Source of the DNA: a virus
Virus record (IMG/VR): IMGVR_UViG_3300046777_001343
Coordinates: 1-52,054 of that record
Strand: one strand, 5' to 3'
DNA: 52,054 nt
Under the pieces are notes generated by a model. The model ran no database searches and had not been told where the DNA came from. It worked only from the letters and a program-made list of their open reading frames with translations. Positions 35,929-43,447 of the stretch are shown here, in pieces (within the stretch, counting starts at the first letter, position 1; every line of letters begins with the position of its first letter). Made by a program: the position numbers and the translations under genes.

Positions 35929-36687
35929 ATGATTATTCAAATAATTGGTCTTCCAGGATCTGGGAAAACAGAACTGGCAAAAGCATTAAAAGAAAGAATT
36001 AATGCAATACATCTCAACGCAGATGAGGTTCGTGCAACAGTAAATTCAGATCTAGGATTTAGCCCTGAAGATAGGATTGAGCAGGCTCGTCGTATGGGTG
36101 AAATGGCTCGTCTAATTGGAAAGCAAGGCGTTGCTCCAGTAATAGTTGACTTTGTGTGCCCAACTGATCTAACCCGTGCAGCATTTGGCAAGCCAGACAT
36201 TTTAGTATGGGTAGATAGGATCGAGTCTGGAAGATTTGAAGATACTAATAAGATGTGGGAAGACCCAGAGTCTTGTGACATCAGGATACCCTCTGGAATG
36301 ACCGTAGAAGAAGAGGCTGACCTTATCATTGCCGCTTGCCAGTTACACGACTGGACAGCCCCTACAACCCTTATGCTGGGCAGATACCAGCCTTGGCATG
36401 AAGGCCACCACGCCCTTTACAAAGAGGCAGGGAAGAGAACAGAGCAGGTCCTACTTGGAGTTCGTAATACATACAACACAAGCGAAAAGGACCCACTAAT
36501 GTTTGATCAGGTAAAAGAATATATTGCCAAGGATGAATTCATGGATGGCGCATTAGTGTTAAGACTACCTAACATTACCAACATCGTATATGGTCGTGAT
36601 GTTGGCTATAAGATCGAGCAAGTAGATTTGGGGGCAGAGATTCATGCTATTAGCGCTACTGAAAAACGCAAGCAATTGGGCATATAG
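35929..36687 (+). CDS. Fusion of adenylylsulfate-kinase-like and nucleotidylyltransferase domains
   Basis: 252 residues from ATG 35929 with AGAGAGGA upstream; a longer frame start at 35878 is in the previous gene. Residues 1-130 are CysC-like: P-loop GLPGSGKTEL, LNADEVR, LGFSPEDRIEQARRMGEMAR. Residues ~145-250 are a NMNAT/cytidylyltransferase-like domain with GRYQPWHEGH and ISATEKRK. PAPS supply for the two sulfotransferases is one reading. A cytidylyl-linked pathway is another, since CysC homologues act on CDP-phosphoramidate in Campylobacter. The fusion is unusual. Confidence 0.72.
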   Translation: MIIQIIGLPGSGKTELAKALKERINAIHLNADEVRATVNSDLGFSPEDRIEQARRMGEMARLIGKQGVAPVIVDFVCPTDLTRAAFGKPDILVWVDRIESGRFEDTNKMWEDPESCDIRIPSGMTVEEEADLIIAACQLHDWTAPTTLMLGRYQPWHEGHHALYKEAGKRTEQVLLGVRNTYNTSEKDPLMFDQVKEYIAKDEFMDGALVLRLPNITNIVYGRDVGYKIEQVDLGAEIHAISATEKRKQLGI

Positions 36688-36775
36688 TATATTCTTTGAC
36701 AACAAGATCGCAGAGGCAGAAGAAAGACTGTACTCTGATTGGTTTAAGGAAGAGGTAGATGATGAACGTCTCTAA
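36644..36775 (+). CDS. Possible small protein in a gap
   Basis: 43 residues in an alternative frame, starting inside the fusion gene and filling the 71-bp gap to the next gene. It reads MLLALLKNASNWAYSIFFDN and ends acidic (WFKEEVDDERL). There is no strong ribosome-binding site. It may be real or chance. Confidence 0.3.
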   Translation: MLLALLKNASNWAYSIFFDNKIAEAEERLYSDWFKEEVDDERL

Positions 36776-36965
36776 GAAAAGATCATTTGCCAAGTCTTTG
36801 ACTTGGAGAGTAGTTGCACTTATAACAACATTTATAACTTTGTATGCTTTAAGTAAAGATATTAATATGGCTACTATGGCAACAGTGATAACTAATGGTG
36901 TTAACTTTGTTGCATACTACTATCATGAAAGAATTTGGAATGCTGTTAGGTGGGGCAAGGAATGA
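36762..36965 (+). CDS. DUF2061 membrane protein (copy 2)
   Basis: 67 residues from ATG 36762; GGAAGAGG is better spaced for this ATG than for 36759. KKRSFAKSLTWRVVALITTF, a second hydrophobic segment, then YYYHERIWNAVRWG are typical DUF2061 features. ATGA overlap with copy 3. Located between the CysC-like fusion and the halogenase. Confidence 0.8.
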   Translation: MNVSKKRSFAKSLTWRVVALITTFITLYALSKDINMATMATVITNGVNFVAYYYHERIWNAVRWGKE

Positions 36966-37165
36966 CAGTAACCAAGGCAAGGTCGTTTGCTAAAGCACTT
37001 AGTTATCGCATATGGGGAACGCTTTCATCTGTGGCTGTTGCGTATGTTATAACAAAGAACGCTTCTCTTTCTGTAACTATTGCATTTTGGGAAACGGTAG
37101 TCAAGGTATTTATTTATTACGCACATGAGCGTGGATGGAACTATATACAATGGGGGAGAAAGTAA
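36962..37165 (+). CDS. DUF2061 membrane protein (copy 3)
   Basis: 67 residues from ATG 36962, overlapping copy 2. The sequence ARSFAKALSYRIWGTLSSVA then IYYAHERGWNYIQWG is clearly similar to copy 2, indicating tandem duplication. The two could form a heteromeric membrane protein. Confidence 0.8.
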   Translation: MTVTKARSFAKALSYRIWGTLSSVAVAYVITKNASLSVTIAFWETVVKVFIYYAHERGWNYIQWGRK

Positions 37166-38688
37166 TGCAGAAAAAGGTTGTTGTTGTCGGTGGAGGCAGC
37201 GCAGGATGGCTAACAGCATTGATGGCAAAAAAATCTTCTCCAGATATAGATGTAACTGTTATAGAGTCAGAAGAGATAGGTATTTTAGGTGCAGGCGAGT
37301 CGTCAGTGCCAGCACTTATTCAGTTTTTTAGGCATTTAGGAATATCTGTTCCCGATTTAGTAAAAAATTGTGACGCAACAATAAAAAATGCTATTAAGTT
37401 TACTAACTGGAACAATGATAATGACTTTTACTATCATGGATTTTTGCCAACAGAAGAGGCATTAGGCCCATATGCAATACCTTTTAAGTTTTTGTCAACA
37501 AGCCCAATGCAAGTATCAAGTTTAGTAATTAATAATGGACTAAAAGAAATAGAGTTTTCAGAAAATATTTCAGAACAAAATAAGGTTCCTTTTATTTTTA
37601 AATCAAAGCAAGGCAAAAACCCAATGCTTGATTATGAAAATATAGGAACCTTCTCTCTTCATATTAATGCTACTAAACTTGCAAATAGGCTAAAAGAAAT
37701 AGGGATTGATCGTGGAATTAGTGTTATAGAAGGAATTGTAAAAGAAGTGTCATTAGATAGTAACAACTATGTTGATGGATTAATTTTAGAGAATGGCTCT
37801 ATGGTTTCATGTGATTTTGTCTTTGATTGCAGTGGGTTTCACAGACTAATTATTGGTAAAATTTTTAAATCAAAATGGAAAAGTTATAAAGAGTTCTTGC
37901 CATCTGACTCAGCCATCCCATTTTTTATTGATATGACAGAAGAAATTCCTCCATACACAGAGTGTATTGCTATGAAGTATGGTTGGATGTGGAAGATTCC
38001 TCTTCAATCAAGATTTGGCTGTGGATATGTCTACGATTCTTCTTTAATATCAGAGAAAGAGGCTATAGAGGAGGTTGAAGAATTCCTTGGTTTTGAGCCA
38101 CACTATCCTAGAAAAGAAAAAGGTGGGTTTAGTTTTAATGCTGGATCATATGAAGAGCCTTGGATAAATAATTGTGTAGCGATAGGTCTTGCAGCAAACT
38201 TCATAGAGCCCTTAGAAGCGACATCTCTTTGGACTAGTACATCATCCCTAATTGAGGTCTTTGCAAATCCAAACTGGATATCAAATAACTCAAAAGAGGT
38301 CAGAGATGAGTTTAACAAGTTTATTGTTTCTTTAAATGAAGAGATTGTAACTCTCTTATATCTACATTATATGTCATTAAGAAAGGATACAGACTTTTGG
38401 AAAAAGTTTTCATATGAGGGCGCACCAGAACAACTAAAACAAAGGCTTGAGATGTGGAAAGTAAGACTGCCGAATAAAAACGATGTATCAAAACTTTGGG
38501 CAGTTGATAGTTGGATAACTATTGCATCTGCACAAAATACAATGAATAAAAGTTTGGCAAAATCCTATCTAGAATACTCTGAAGAGTATCAAAAGGGGAT
38601 TGATACATACGATCATTTTATTAATTACCAAAATTATAAAATTTCACAATGTCTTGGACATAGAGAGTTTTTGGAGAGTTTAAAATGA
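37165..38688 (+). CDS. Flavin-dependent halogenase (tryptophan-halogenase type)
   Basis: 507 residues from ATG 37165 (TAATG overlap with the DUF2061 gene; GGGGGAG upstream). FAD-binding GGGSAGW (~10-16), GAGESS (~43), a conserved Lys in IKNAIKFTNW (~76), the diagnostic WxWxIP motif as GWMWKIP (~273) and NFIEPLEATS (~345). It would halogenate an aromatic substrate using a flavin reductase from the host. Halogenases of this type occur in a few environmental phages; the substrate is unknown. Confidence 0.87.
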   Translation: MQKKVVVVGGGSAGWLTALMAKKSSPDIDVTVIESEEIGILGAGESSVPALIQFFRHLGISVPDLVKNCDATIKNAIKFTNWNNDNDFYYHGFLPTEEALGPYAIPFKFLSTSPMQVSSLVINNGLKEIEFSENISEQNKVPFIFKSKQGKNPMLDYENIGTFSLHINATKLANRLKEIGIDRGISVIEGIVKEVSLDSNNYVDGLILENGSMVSCDFVFDCSGFHRLIIGKIFKSKWKSYKEFLPSDSAIPFFIDMTEEIPPYTECIAMKYGWMWKIPLQSRFGCGYVYDSSLISEKEAIEEVEEFLGFEPHYPRKEKGGFSFNAGSYEEPWINNCVAIGLAANFIEPLEATSLWTSTSSLIEVFANPNWISNNSKEVRDEFNKFIVSLNEEIVTLLYLHYMSLRKDTDFWKKFSYEGAPEQLKQRLEMWKVRLPNKNDVSKLWAVDSWITIASAQNTMNKSLAKSYLEYSEEYQKGIDTYDHFINYQNYKISQCLGHREFLESLK

Positions 38689-38969
38689 AATTTAGAACAG
38701 AGTGGTTGAATGCATTAAAGACAATGAGGTATCGTTCATATTGGAACAAGCCAAATACTGTTGAGTTTTTTGCGTTTATGACTAAGGCAGCAATAATAGT
38801 TCCAGGCCTTTTATTTGGTACACAAATTTGGTGGCTTTACATCTTTGCACTTATAACTAGCCTTGCACTTATTTGGTCTTCAACAGTAAAGACATTGCCA
38901 ACAATTATTTGGTTTAATATTTTGTGGTCAATTCTTGCTACAACTGCTATAATTAAGTACTGGGTATAA
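38685..38969 (+). CDS. Small membrane protein after the halogenase
   Basis: 94 residues, ATGA overlap. It is basic at the start (RTEWLNALKTMRYRSYWNK), with three hydrophobic segments (AAIIVPGLLFGTQIWWLYIF, ALITSLALIW, IIWFNILWSILATTAII). No family recognised. Tight coupling with the halogenase suggests a shared pathway. Confidence 0.55.
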   Translation: MKFRTEWLNALKTMRYRSYWNKPNTVEFFAFMTKAAIIVPGLLFGTQIWWLYIFALITSLALIWSSTVKTLPTIIWFNILWSILATTAIIKYWV

Positions 38970-38983
38970 GGGGTGAAAACAAA

Positions 38984-39793
38984 ATGTCATTGAAGCAATT
39001 GTACTTTCTTCACATACCAAAAACTGCTGGAAGTTTTGTTTCTCAAAATATTAAAGATAGTATAAACAATAATACCCTTTGCTATGTTAGTACAATTTTC
39101 CCAAACAGCAATGAATTTTTAAATTCAAAGATCTATATATCTGCACATGGAGGAAGGTATCCTATAGATTTCCTTGGAGATGTTGATGTTGCCACATTAA
39201 TAAGAGAGCCTGTGTCTGCAAAAGCAAGTTACTTTAATTTTATTTACCCAAGGTATCTAAGCCACAGGACTGAGTATAAAGAATTAAACAGTAACAAAGA
39301 TAGATTCCTGTACTACTTACTTAAAGATGAAAACTTTAAAATTCATAACAACTATCAAAGTAGATTTATTTGCAACTCTGCTGATCCAAGATCTTGGAAT
39401 GCAGAATCTTTTTACACAAAGCATAGAACCGAAATGATGAAGAAGTATCACGAAGGCTATGGATTTGACTGGTTTATTGGAAATGAAAAAACATCGCTAT
39501 CTAATGCAATTCATAATATAAGTAATTTTCAAATAGTTAACACAGTTGACAACATAGGGGTGTTTTGTGATAAAATTAAGAATTGGTTTTGGATAAACCA
39601 CAAAATTGAAATAAATTTTGACCTTAATACTAAGATTAATGTTGGTCCATCTGAGTTAAATGAAGAAAAAGTTTCCTCTGAGTACTTTGTAAACCTTCTT
39701 ACACAAGGAGAAAAGGATAGGGTATTAGAGTTAAACAGTATAGACTTAGATGTATATAATTTTGTAAAAAACAAGGAGGCTACAAATGTATGA
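38984..39793 (+). CDS. Sulfotransferase family protein (2)
   Basis: 269 residues with AAGGGGTG upstream. YFLHIPKTAGSFVSQNI (residues ~8-24) is the PAPS-binding loop of the Sulfotransfer_2 type. ATLIREPVSAKASYFNF (~70) matches the 3'-phosphate loop. It differs strongly from the 35271 protein, so the two probably have different acceptors. The 3' end overlaps the nuclease gene by 8 nt. Confidence 0.78.
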   Translation: MSLKQLYFLHIPKTAGSFVSQNIKDSINNNTLCYVSTIFPNSNEFLNSKIYISAHGGRYPIDFLGDVDVATLIREPVSAKASYFNFIYPRYLSHRTEYKELNSNKDRFLYYLLKDENFKIHNNYQSRFICNSADPRSWNAESFYTKHRTEMMKKYHEGYGFDWFIGNEKTSLSNAIHNISNFQIVNTVDNIGVFCDKIKNWFWINHKIEINFDLNTKINVGPSELNEEKVSSEYFVNLLTQGEKDRVLELNSIDLDVYNFVKNKEATNV

Positions 39794-40193
39794 ATACTAT
39801 GTAAGAAAAGTAGAGAACGTAGTAGATGGAGATACCATTGACGTTCTTATTGATTTAGGGTTTGATATTTTATTTCAATCCCGTGTGAGATTGGCTGGGA
39901 TCGACACCCCTGAATCTCGAACATCTGACAAGGCTGAAAAAGTTCTTGGTCTTGAGTCTAAAGAGTATCTTAAAAAGCACTTAAAGGATGCTAAGTCAGT
40001 AGTTATTAAGACTGAAAAAATGGACTCGTCCGAGAAGTATGGCCGTATTTTGGGGTGGGTGTATGTTAATGGAGATACAGAGTCTATCAATGATAAGATG
40101 ATTAATGATGGCTATGCCTGGGGATATATGGGAGACACAAAGGTCAAAGATTTTGATGCTTTGAAGAAGGCTAGAGCAAAGTCAGGAAAGTAA
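39786..40193 (+). CDS. Staphylococcal-nuclease-like (SNase) protein
   Basis: 135 residues. VVDGDTIDVLIDLG, RVRLAGIDTPESR and KYGRILGWVYV carry the SNase catalytic pattern (Arg, Glu, Arg, plus Asp/Thr calcium ligands). There is no signal peptide, so it should act inside the cell on host or phage DNA. It overlaps both neighbours. Confidence 0.85.
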   Translation: MYEYYVRKVENVVDGDTIDVLIDLGFDILFQSRVRLAGIDTPESRTSDKAEKVLGLESKEYLKKHLKDAKSVVIKTEKMDSSEKYGRILGWVYVNGDTESINDKMINDGYAWGYMGDTKVKDFDALKKARAKSGK

Positions 40194-40414
40194 TGGACAT
40201 AAAAAAGCAGGCACTATTAGATCACCTACTAAACCAGGGGGCAATTCAAATGGCTGATATTGACTATGAAGGAAATATTCTTTATAGCATTACTGATAAA
40301 TTACAGCAGGTTAGTCCAGAGATATATGCAGAACTTAAAGAGCAGTATGAGGACCACATGTTTAAACTAATAAAAAAGGGTCCTTCTACAATGAACTGGA
40401 GGATTAATGTCTGA
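40193..40414 (+). CDS. Hypothetical protein, paralogue of the next gene
   Basis: 73 residues, TAATG overlap. The core LLNQGAIQMADIDYEGNILY and SITDKLQQVSPEIY aligns with residues of the next protein. Function unknown. Confidence 0.55.
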   Translation: MDIKKQALLDHLLNQGAIQMADIDYEGNILYSITDKLQQVSPEIYAELKEQYEDHMFKLIKKGPSTMNWRINV

Positions 40415-40739
40415 TACAGGAGACAGGATAGAAGATTTGATCCTGAGTGGAGCCCTTGAGGTTGCAGGAATAGATGTTGAAACTGGAGAGATACTTTATA
40501 ACTTTACAGATAAACTAAAAGATATAAACCCAGACCTATTTAAGGATATGTCTGATTATATTTCTACAGAAACAATGGCTTTGTGGGCTGATGGATTTTT
40601 AGACATAGATGTAACAGAAAAAAATCCAATGGTTAGGCTTACAGAGAAGGCTTTTGATGAGTCTGAGGTTAGCAAACTCACTAAAGATAAACAGTATACC
40701 TTAAAAGAAATTATAAGGATAATTAGTCTAGATAGGTAG
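40407..40739 (+). CDS. Hypothetical protein, paralogue of the previous gene
   Basis: 110 residues. LILSGALEVAGIDVETGEIL then NFTDKLKDINPDLF is clearly related to the 73-residue protein before it, with an added C-terminal helical part. A tandem duplication followed by divergence is likely. Confidence 0.55.
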   Translation: MSDTGDRIEDLILSGALEVAGIDVETGEILYNFTDKLKDINPDLFKDMSDYISTETMALWADGFLDIDVTEKNPMVRLTEKAFDESEVSKLTKDKQYTLKEIIRIISLDR

Positions 40740-40743
40740 TATA
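40738..40743 (+). promoter_or_regulatory. TATAAT box with short leader
   Basis: A perfect TATAAT overlaps the stop of the previous gene. The leader carries TTGGAG before ATG 40761, so this promoter is leadered, unlike many others here. Confidence 0.4.
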
Positions 40744-40760
40744 ATTGTTTTGGAGAAACT

Positions 40761-41183
40761 ATGGAATATTTTTTAGGCTCAGTAATAACTATGGTAGCGA
40801 TGTTTTTTGCAACCAGATTAATATCCTTTGAGAAAAAAACTATAAAGGAGAGTCCTTTTAGGTATAGCCAAAGCCATATCCATGAAATCATCGCCCCACT
40901 AATTCCAAATATCAAAGAATATAAAAAGTTTATACCAAGGCAGTCTGCTAATCAAGAGGAAAAAACAAACATAAAGGTTGTAATTTTTGACAATAAGGCT
41001 TATTTTGTTAAGGATGGAACATTTTATTGTGCAGATATGCACGGTACAGAGATAGACGGAGCCAATGCAACCCTAGTTGACACAATGGGTATGGATAAGG
41101 TACAATTAGATAAGATGCTATTTATAATGGATCAACTTAGAGACGGGAAGAAAAATGATAGTGGGGATTCAAGGAACCAGTAG
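40761..41183 (+). CDS. Membrane-anchored protein, unknown
   Basis: 140 residues. One N-terminal hydrophobic helix (FLGSVITMVAMFFATRLISF) is followed by a soluble part with a strand pair (KVVIFDNKAYFVKDGTFYCA). It is predicted to face the cytoplasm or periplasm from the membrane. No family recognised. Confidence 0.5.
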   Translation: MEYFLGSVITMVAMFFATRLISFEKKTIKESPFRYSQSHIHEIIAPLIPNIKEYKKFIPRQSANQEEKTNIKVVIFDNKAYFVKDGTFYCADMHGTEIDGANATLVDTMGMDKVQLDKMLFIMDQLRDGKKNDSGDSRNQ

Positions 41184-41505
41184 TTTTGATGACTACCAGG
41201 TTTTTCTTAGAGCCATGGCGGTTACTATGTCTTCTTTAAAAGAAGAAGATCCATATTTTTATATTTATTCTGCTGGTCCAGCAAATATTAATTCAATGGC
41301 TATGGAGTTTGCAAATCTATCAGAACGTGGATTAAAGGCTCGTGGCAAAAGCATTAAGTATAAGCCTGTTCCTCCTTGGTGGATAACAGAAAACATTTCA
41401 GATATAAACTACTTTGCTTTTTTAAGTAAAGAAAAAGAACAGGTCTCAAGACTCGTTGAAGAAGCAAAAACAAACAATGTCGAATACGGCATTTTCAGAT
41501 ACTAA
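41155..41505 (+). CDS. Small Rossmann-like protein, possible SLOG/DUF2493 type
   Basis: 116 residues overlapping the previous gene by 29 nt. It begins MIVGIQGTSSFDDYQVFLRA, similar to nucleotide-binding SLOG/DUF2493 proteins that start with a strand, a GTS/GSR turn and a helix. The rest fits alternating helix and strand (YFYIYSAGPANINSMAM). It could bind a nucleotide derivative. Tentative. Confidence 0.45.
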   Translation: MIVGIQGTSSFDDYQVFLRAMAVTMSSLKEEDPYFYIYSAGPANINSMAMEFANLSERGLKARGKSIKYKPVPPWWITENISDINYFAFLSKEKEQVSRLVEEAKTNNVEYGIFRY

Positions 41506-41519
41506 CAGAAAGAATAACA

Positions 41520-41729
41520 ATGCAAATTAATTCATTAGAGCAAATGGAAACAATTGTAAGCAAGAACAAGTCTCTGATTTGGGACGGATGGACAGTAGTC
41601 AACTCTTATCCTTCTGAGAAGGGTAGAACAGCCCCACAGGGGGCATTCGTGGATGGTAAGTGGCATCTACAGCGTCGTTTTGTACCTTCTAAGAATGGAT
41701 GGGATATACCAGACAAGTTTGTGAGTTAA
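41520..41729 (+). CDS. Small hypothetical protein
   Basis: 69 residues. Rich in aromatic and basic residues (WDGWTVVNSYPSEKGRTA, then KWHLQRRFVPSKNGWDIP). Similar short phage proteins with DGWT and KWH segments are common and uncharacterised. No zinc site. Confidence 0.55.
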   Translation: MQINSLEQMETIVSKNKSLIWDGWTVVNSYPSEKGRTAPQGAFVDGKWHLQRRFVPSKNGWDIPDKFVS

Positions 41730-41730
41730 T

Positions 41731-42012
41731 ATGCCAAAGCACGAATGGAAAGACGATGCGTTGTGTTTGGAATATGACACAAACCTTTTCTTTGAAAAGT
41801 ATGAAGATGATGAAATTCTTAGACCAGCAATAGACAAACTTTGCTCTATGTGCCCAGTATCAAAAATGTGTTTTGCTGTTGGCGTGTCACAAAAAGAGTG
41901 GGGTATCTGGGGTGGTGTTTACCTTGAAGGTGGGCAAATATCTAAAGAATTTTCTAAGCACAAGTCTAAATCAGACTGGGCAAATACTTGGCAAAGATTG
42001 ACGGTGGACTAA
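41731..42012 (+). CDS. whiB: WhiB-family Fe-S regulator
   Basis: 93 residues. Four cysteines in the WhiB pattern: C12, C38, C41 and C47 (LCSMCPVSKMC), then the G[I/V]WGG turn as WGIWGG (~58-62). The family holds a 4Fe-4S cluster and binds the primary sigma factor. It is found essentially only in actinobacteria and their phages, so it is strong host evidence. A basic C-terminal tail (SKHKSKSDW) may touch DNA. It may redirect host transcription or affect superinfection. Confidence 0.88.
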   Translation: MPKHEWKDDALCLEYDTNLFFEKYEDDEILRPAIDKLCSMCPVSKMCFAVGVSQKEWGIWGGVYLEGGQISKEFSKHKSKSDWANTWQRLTVD

Positions 42013-42013
42013 T

Positions 42014-42223
42014 ATGTGGTCATGGGTTTTAGCAGTAATTGGAGTTACAGGAATCTTTTTTGTTGGTAGAAAAACTATTTGGGGATGGTTTGTTCTATTG
42101 TTTAATGAATGCTTATGGATTGCATACGCACTCATAACAGATCAATATGGCTTTATATTTTCTGCACTTGCTTATGCAGCAGTGTATATAAAATCATATC
42201 TTCACTGGAAGAGAGAAGAGTAA
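42014..42223 (+). CDS. Small three-helix membrane protein
   Basis: 69 residues, nearly all hydrophobic (WVLAVIGVTGIFFVG, WGWFVLLFNECLWIAYAL, FIFSALAYAAVYI). It resembles short membrane proteins common in actinophages. TAATG overlap with the next gene. Function unknown. Confidence 0.55.
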   Translation: MWSWVLAVIGVTGIFFVGRKTIWGWFVLLFNECLWIAYALITDQYGFIFSALAYAAVYIKSYLHWKREE

Positions 42224-42459
42224 TGTATACAGACTCAATGAGAAGAGCCTTTAGATCACTTAGAGGTCCAAAAGGGTTTCAACTTCAGATAATAGATCAC
42301 GATAATTTTTTAACAGTAAAGGCAAGCGAAAAACAGTTTATGAGCCTTTCTGGTGAAGAAAGAAAAGAAGCAGTAGAATACATGGTTCGTGTAAAAAAAG
42401 CACTGGAAGATAATGGTGCAATAGTATTATTAGTTAGAGAAGGTGGTGAAGAACAGTGA
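42223..42459 (+). CDS. Small hypothetical protein
   Basis: 78 residues from ATG 42223, the TAATG overlap; a longer frame from 42109 lies inside the previous gene. Basic N-terminus (MRRAFRSLRGPKG) and helical middle (EERKEAVEYMVRVKKALEDN). No family recognised. Confidence 0.5.
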   Translation: MYTDSMRRAFRSLRGPKGFQLQIIDHDNFLTVKASEKQFMSLSGEERKEAVEYMVRVKKALEDNGAIVLLVREGGEEQ

Positions 42460-42884
42460 TTGAGTTCATTGCATTTTCAATAGTTATTGTTTTATTTTTT
42501 ACTTTAGTTGTTAGATATGTTAGAGTGAGCATAAAATTATCTGAGACAACTGTAGAACTTATAAAGGCGTATGTAGATAAGACTTTAATATCTGAGAAAT
42601 TGTCTGAAATAGTTGAGCAGTCTCAAAGTAAGCCAGACCCATCATCAGAAGCATTTTTAAAATTTGTTTCAGAATCTAGGGATTGGGCATACCAGTATAT
42701 AGACGAGGTACAAGAGTCCCTAAATAAGTTTATTACTGATATTGAGCCTGAAATTGCCTATTTTGATGAATATGGGGTTGTTGGAAATGCCTATCCACAC
42801 TACCATTCTATGAAAAAAATATCAGCAGCATATAAAGATTTAAAGAAAATGCTTCCAGAGGACTATGGTAAAATAGATACATGA
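42456..42884 (+). CDS. Membrane-anchored helical protein
   Basis: 142 residues with a GTG start overlapping the previous stop (GTGA). One hydrophobic N-terminal helix (FIAFSIVIVLFFTLVVRYV) is followed by long helices. It could be a spanin-like or assembly protein, but nothing diagnostic is present. Confidence 0.5.
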   Translation: MIEFIAFSIVIVLFFTLVVRYVRVSIKLSETTVELIKAYVDKTLISEKLSEIVEQSQSKPDPSSEAFLKFVSESRDWAYQYIDEVQESLNKFITDIEPEIAYFDEYGVVGNAYPHYHSMKKISAAYKDLKKMLPEDYGKIDT

Positions 42885-43033
42885 TAACGTTTAAGTCATA
42901 CCAAGATCTGGCATATGATGCATTTTATGTATGCCATGTGATTGACTGTGAACTTGAGGCAGAGAAACTGTATAGTACAGAAACTCAAATCAGAGATGTC
43001 TGTATAAATCATTATACAGAACTAACAAAGTAA
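42881..43033 (+). CDS. Small hypothetical protein
   Basis: 50 residues, ATGA overlap. It has three cysteines (YVCHVIDCEL and DVCINHY) and His residues that might bind metal. No ribosome-binding site other than coupling to the gene before. Confidence 0.5.
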   Translation: MITFKSYQDLAYDAFYVCHVIDCELEAEKLYSTETQIRDVCINHYTELTK

Positions 43034-43049
43034 TATCCTAGGAGGAAAT

Positions 43050-43337
43050 ATGACACATCACAACGAAACAAACTCACAGATCAAGGCAGCACTTGCTTCA
43101 TACGGACGATCAGTTCTTGGCGCAGCAATTGCTCTTTATGCTTCAGGCGTAACTGATCCGAAGACACTTGCTTATTCATTGCTTGGAGCCATCGTGCCAG
43201 TAGCATTGAGAGCAGTCAACCCTAACGATAAGGCTTTTGGCAAGTTGCCATCAGTTGAAGAGGTAGACGTAGCAGTAAAGACTGCTAAGGTAGTAAAGAA
43301 GGCTCCTGCACGTAAAAAGGCAGCAGCAAAGAAGTAA
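43050..43337 (+). CDS. Membrane protein with Lys/Ala tail, possible holin
   Basis: 95 residues with AGGAGGAAAT upstream. Two hydrophobic helices (SVLGAAIALYASGV and LAYSLLGAIVPVALRAV) and a Lys/Ala-rich tail (KKAPARKKAAAKK) similar to that of the endolysin. Close relatives in actinophages are membrane proteins of unknown role; a holin or holin-antagonist is possible. Followed by a terminator. Confidence 0.5.
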   Translation: MTHHNETNSQIKAALASYGRSVLGAAIALYASGVTDPKTLAYSLLGAIVPVALRAVNPNDKAFGKLPSVEEVDVAVKTAKVVKKAPARKKAAAKK

Positions 43338-43348
43338 AAGATTAGATT

Positions 43349-43379
43349 AGCAGGCTTGTTATTTGACAGGCCTGCTTTT
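43349..43379 (+). terminator. Terminator overlapping the Hsp20 promoter
   Basis: AGCAGGC (43349-43355) pairs with GCCTGCT (43370-43376), 7 bp, followed by TTTT. The loop holds the -35 box of the next promoter. Confidence 0.65.
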
Positions 43380-43391
43380 CTATGTTATAAT
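43363..43391 (+). promoter_or_regulatory. Consensus promoter for the Hsp20 gene
   Basis: TTGACA (43363-43368), 17 bp spacer, TATAAT (43386-43391), fully consensus. A leader of about 50 nt contains AAAGGGG before ATG 43448. Confidence 0.85.
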
Positions 43392-43447
43392 ATTGTTACC
43401 TGCCCAATATGGGGGGAATTAACTTATTCGCTTGAAAGGGGAATAAT

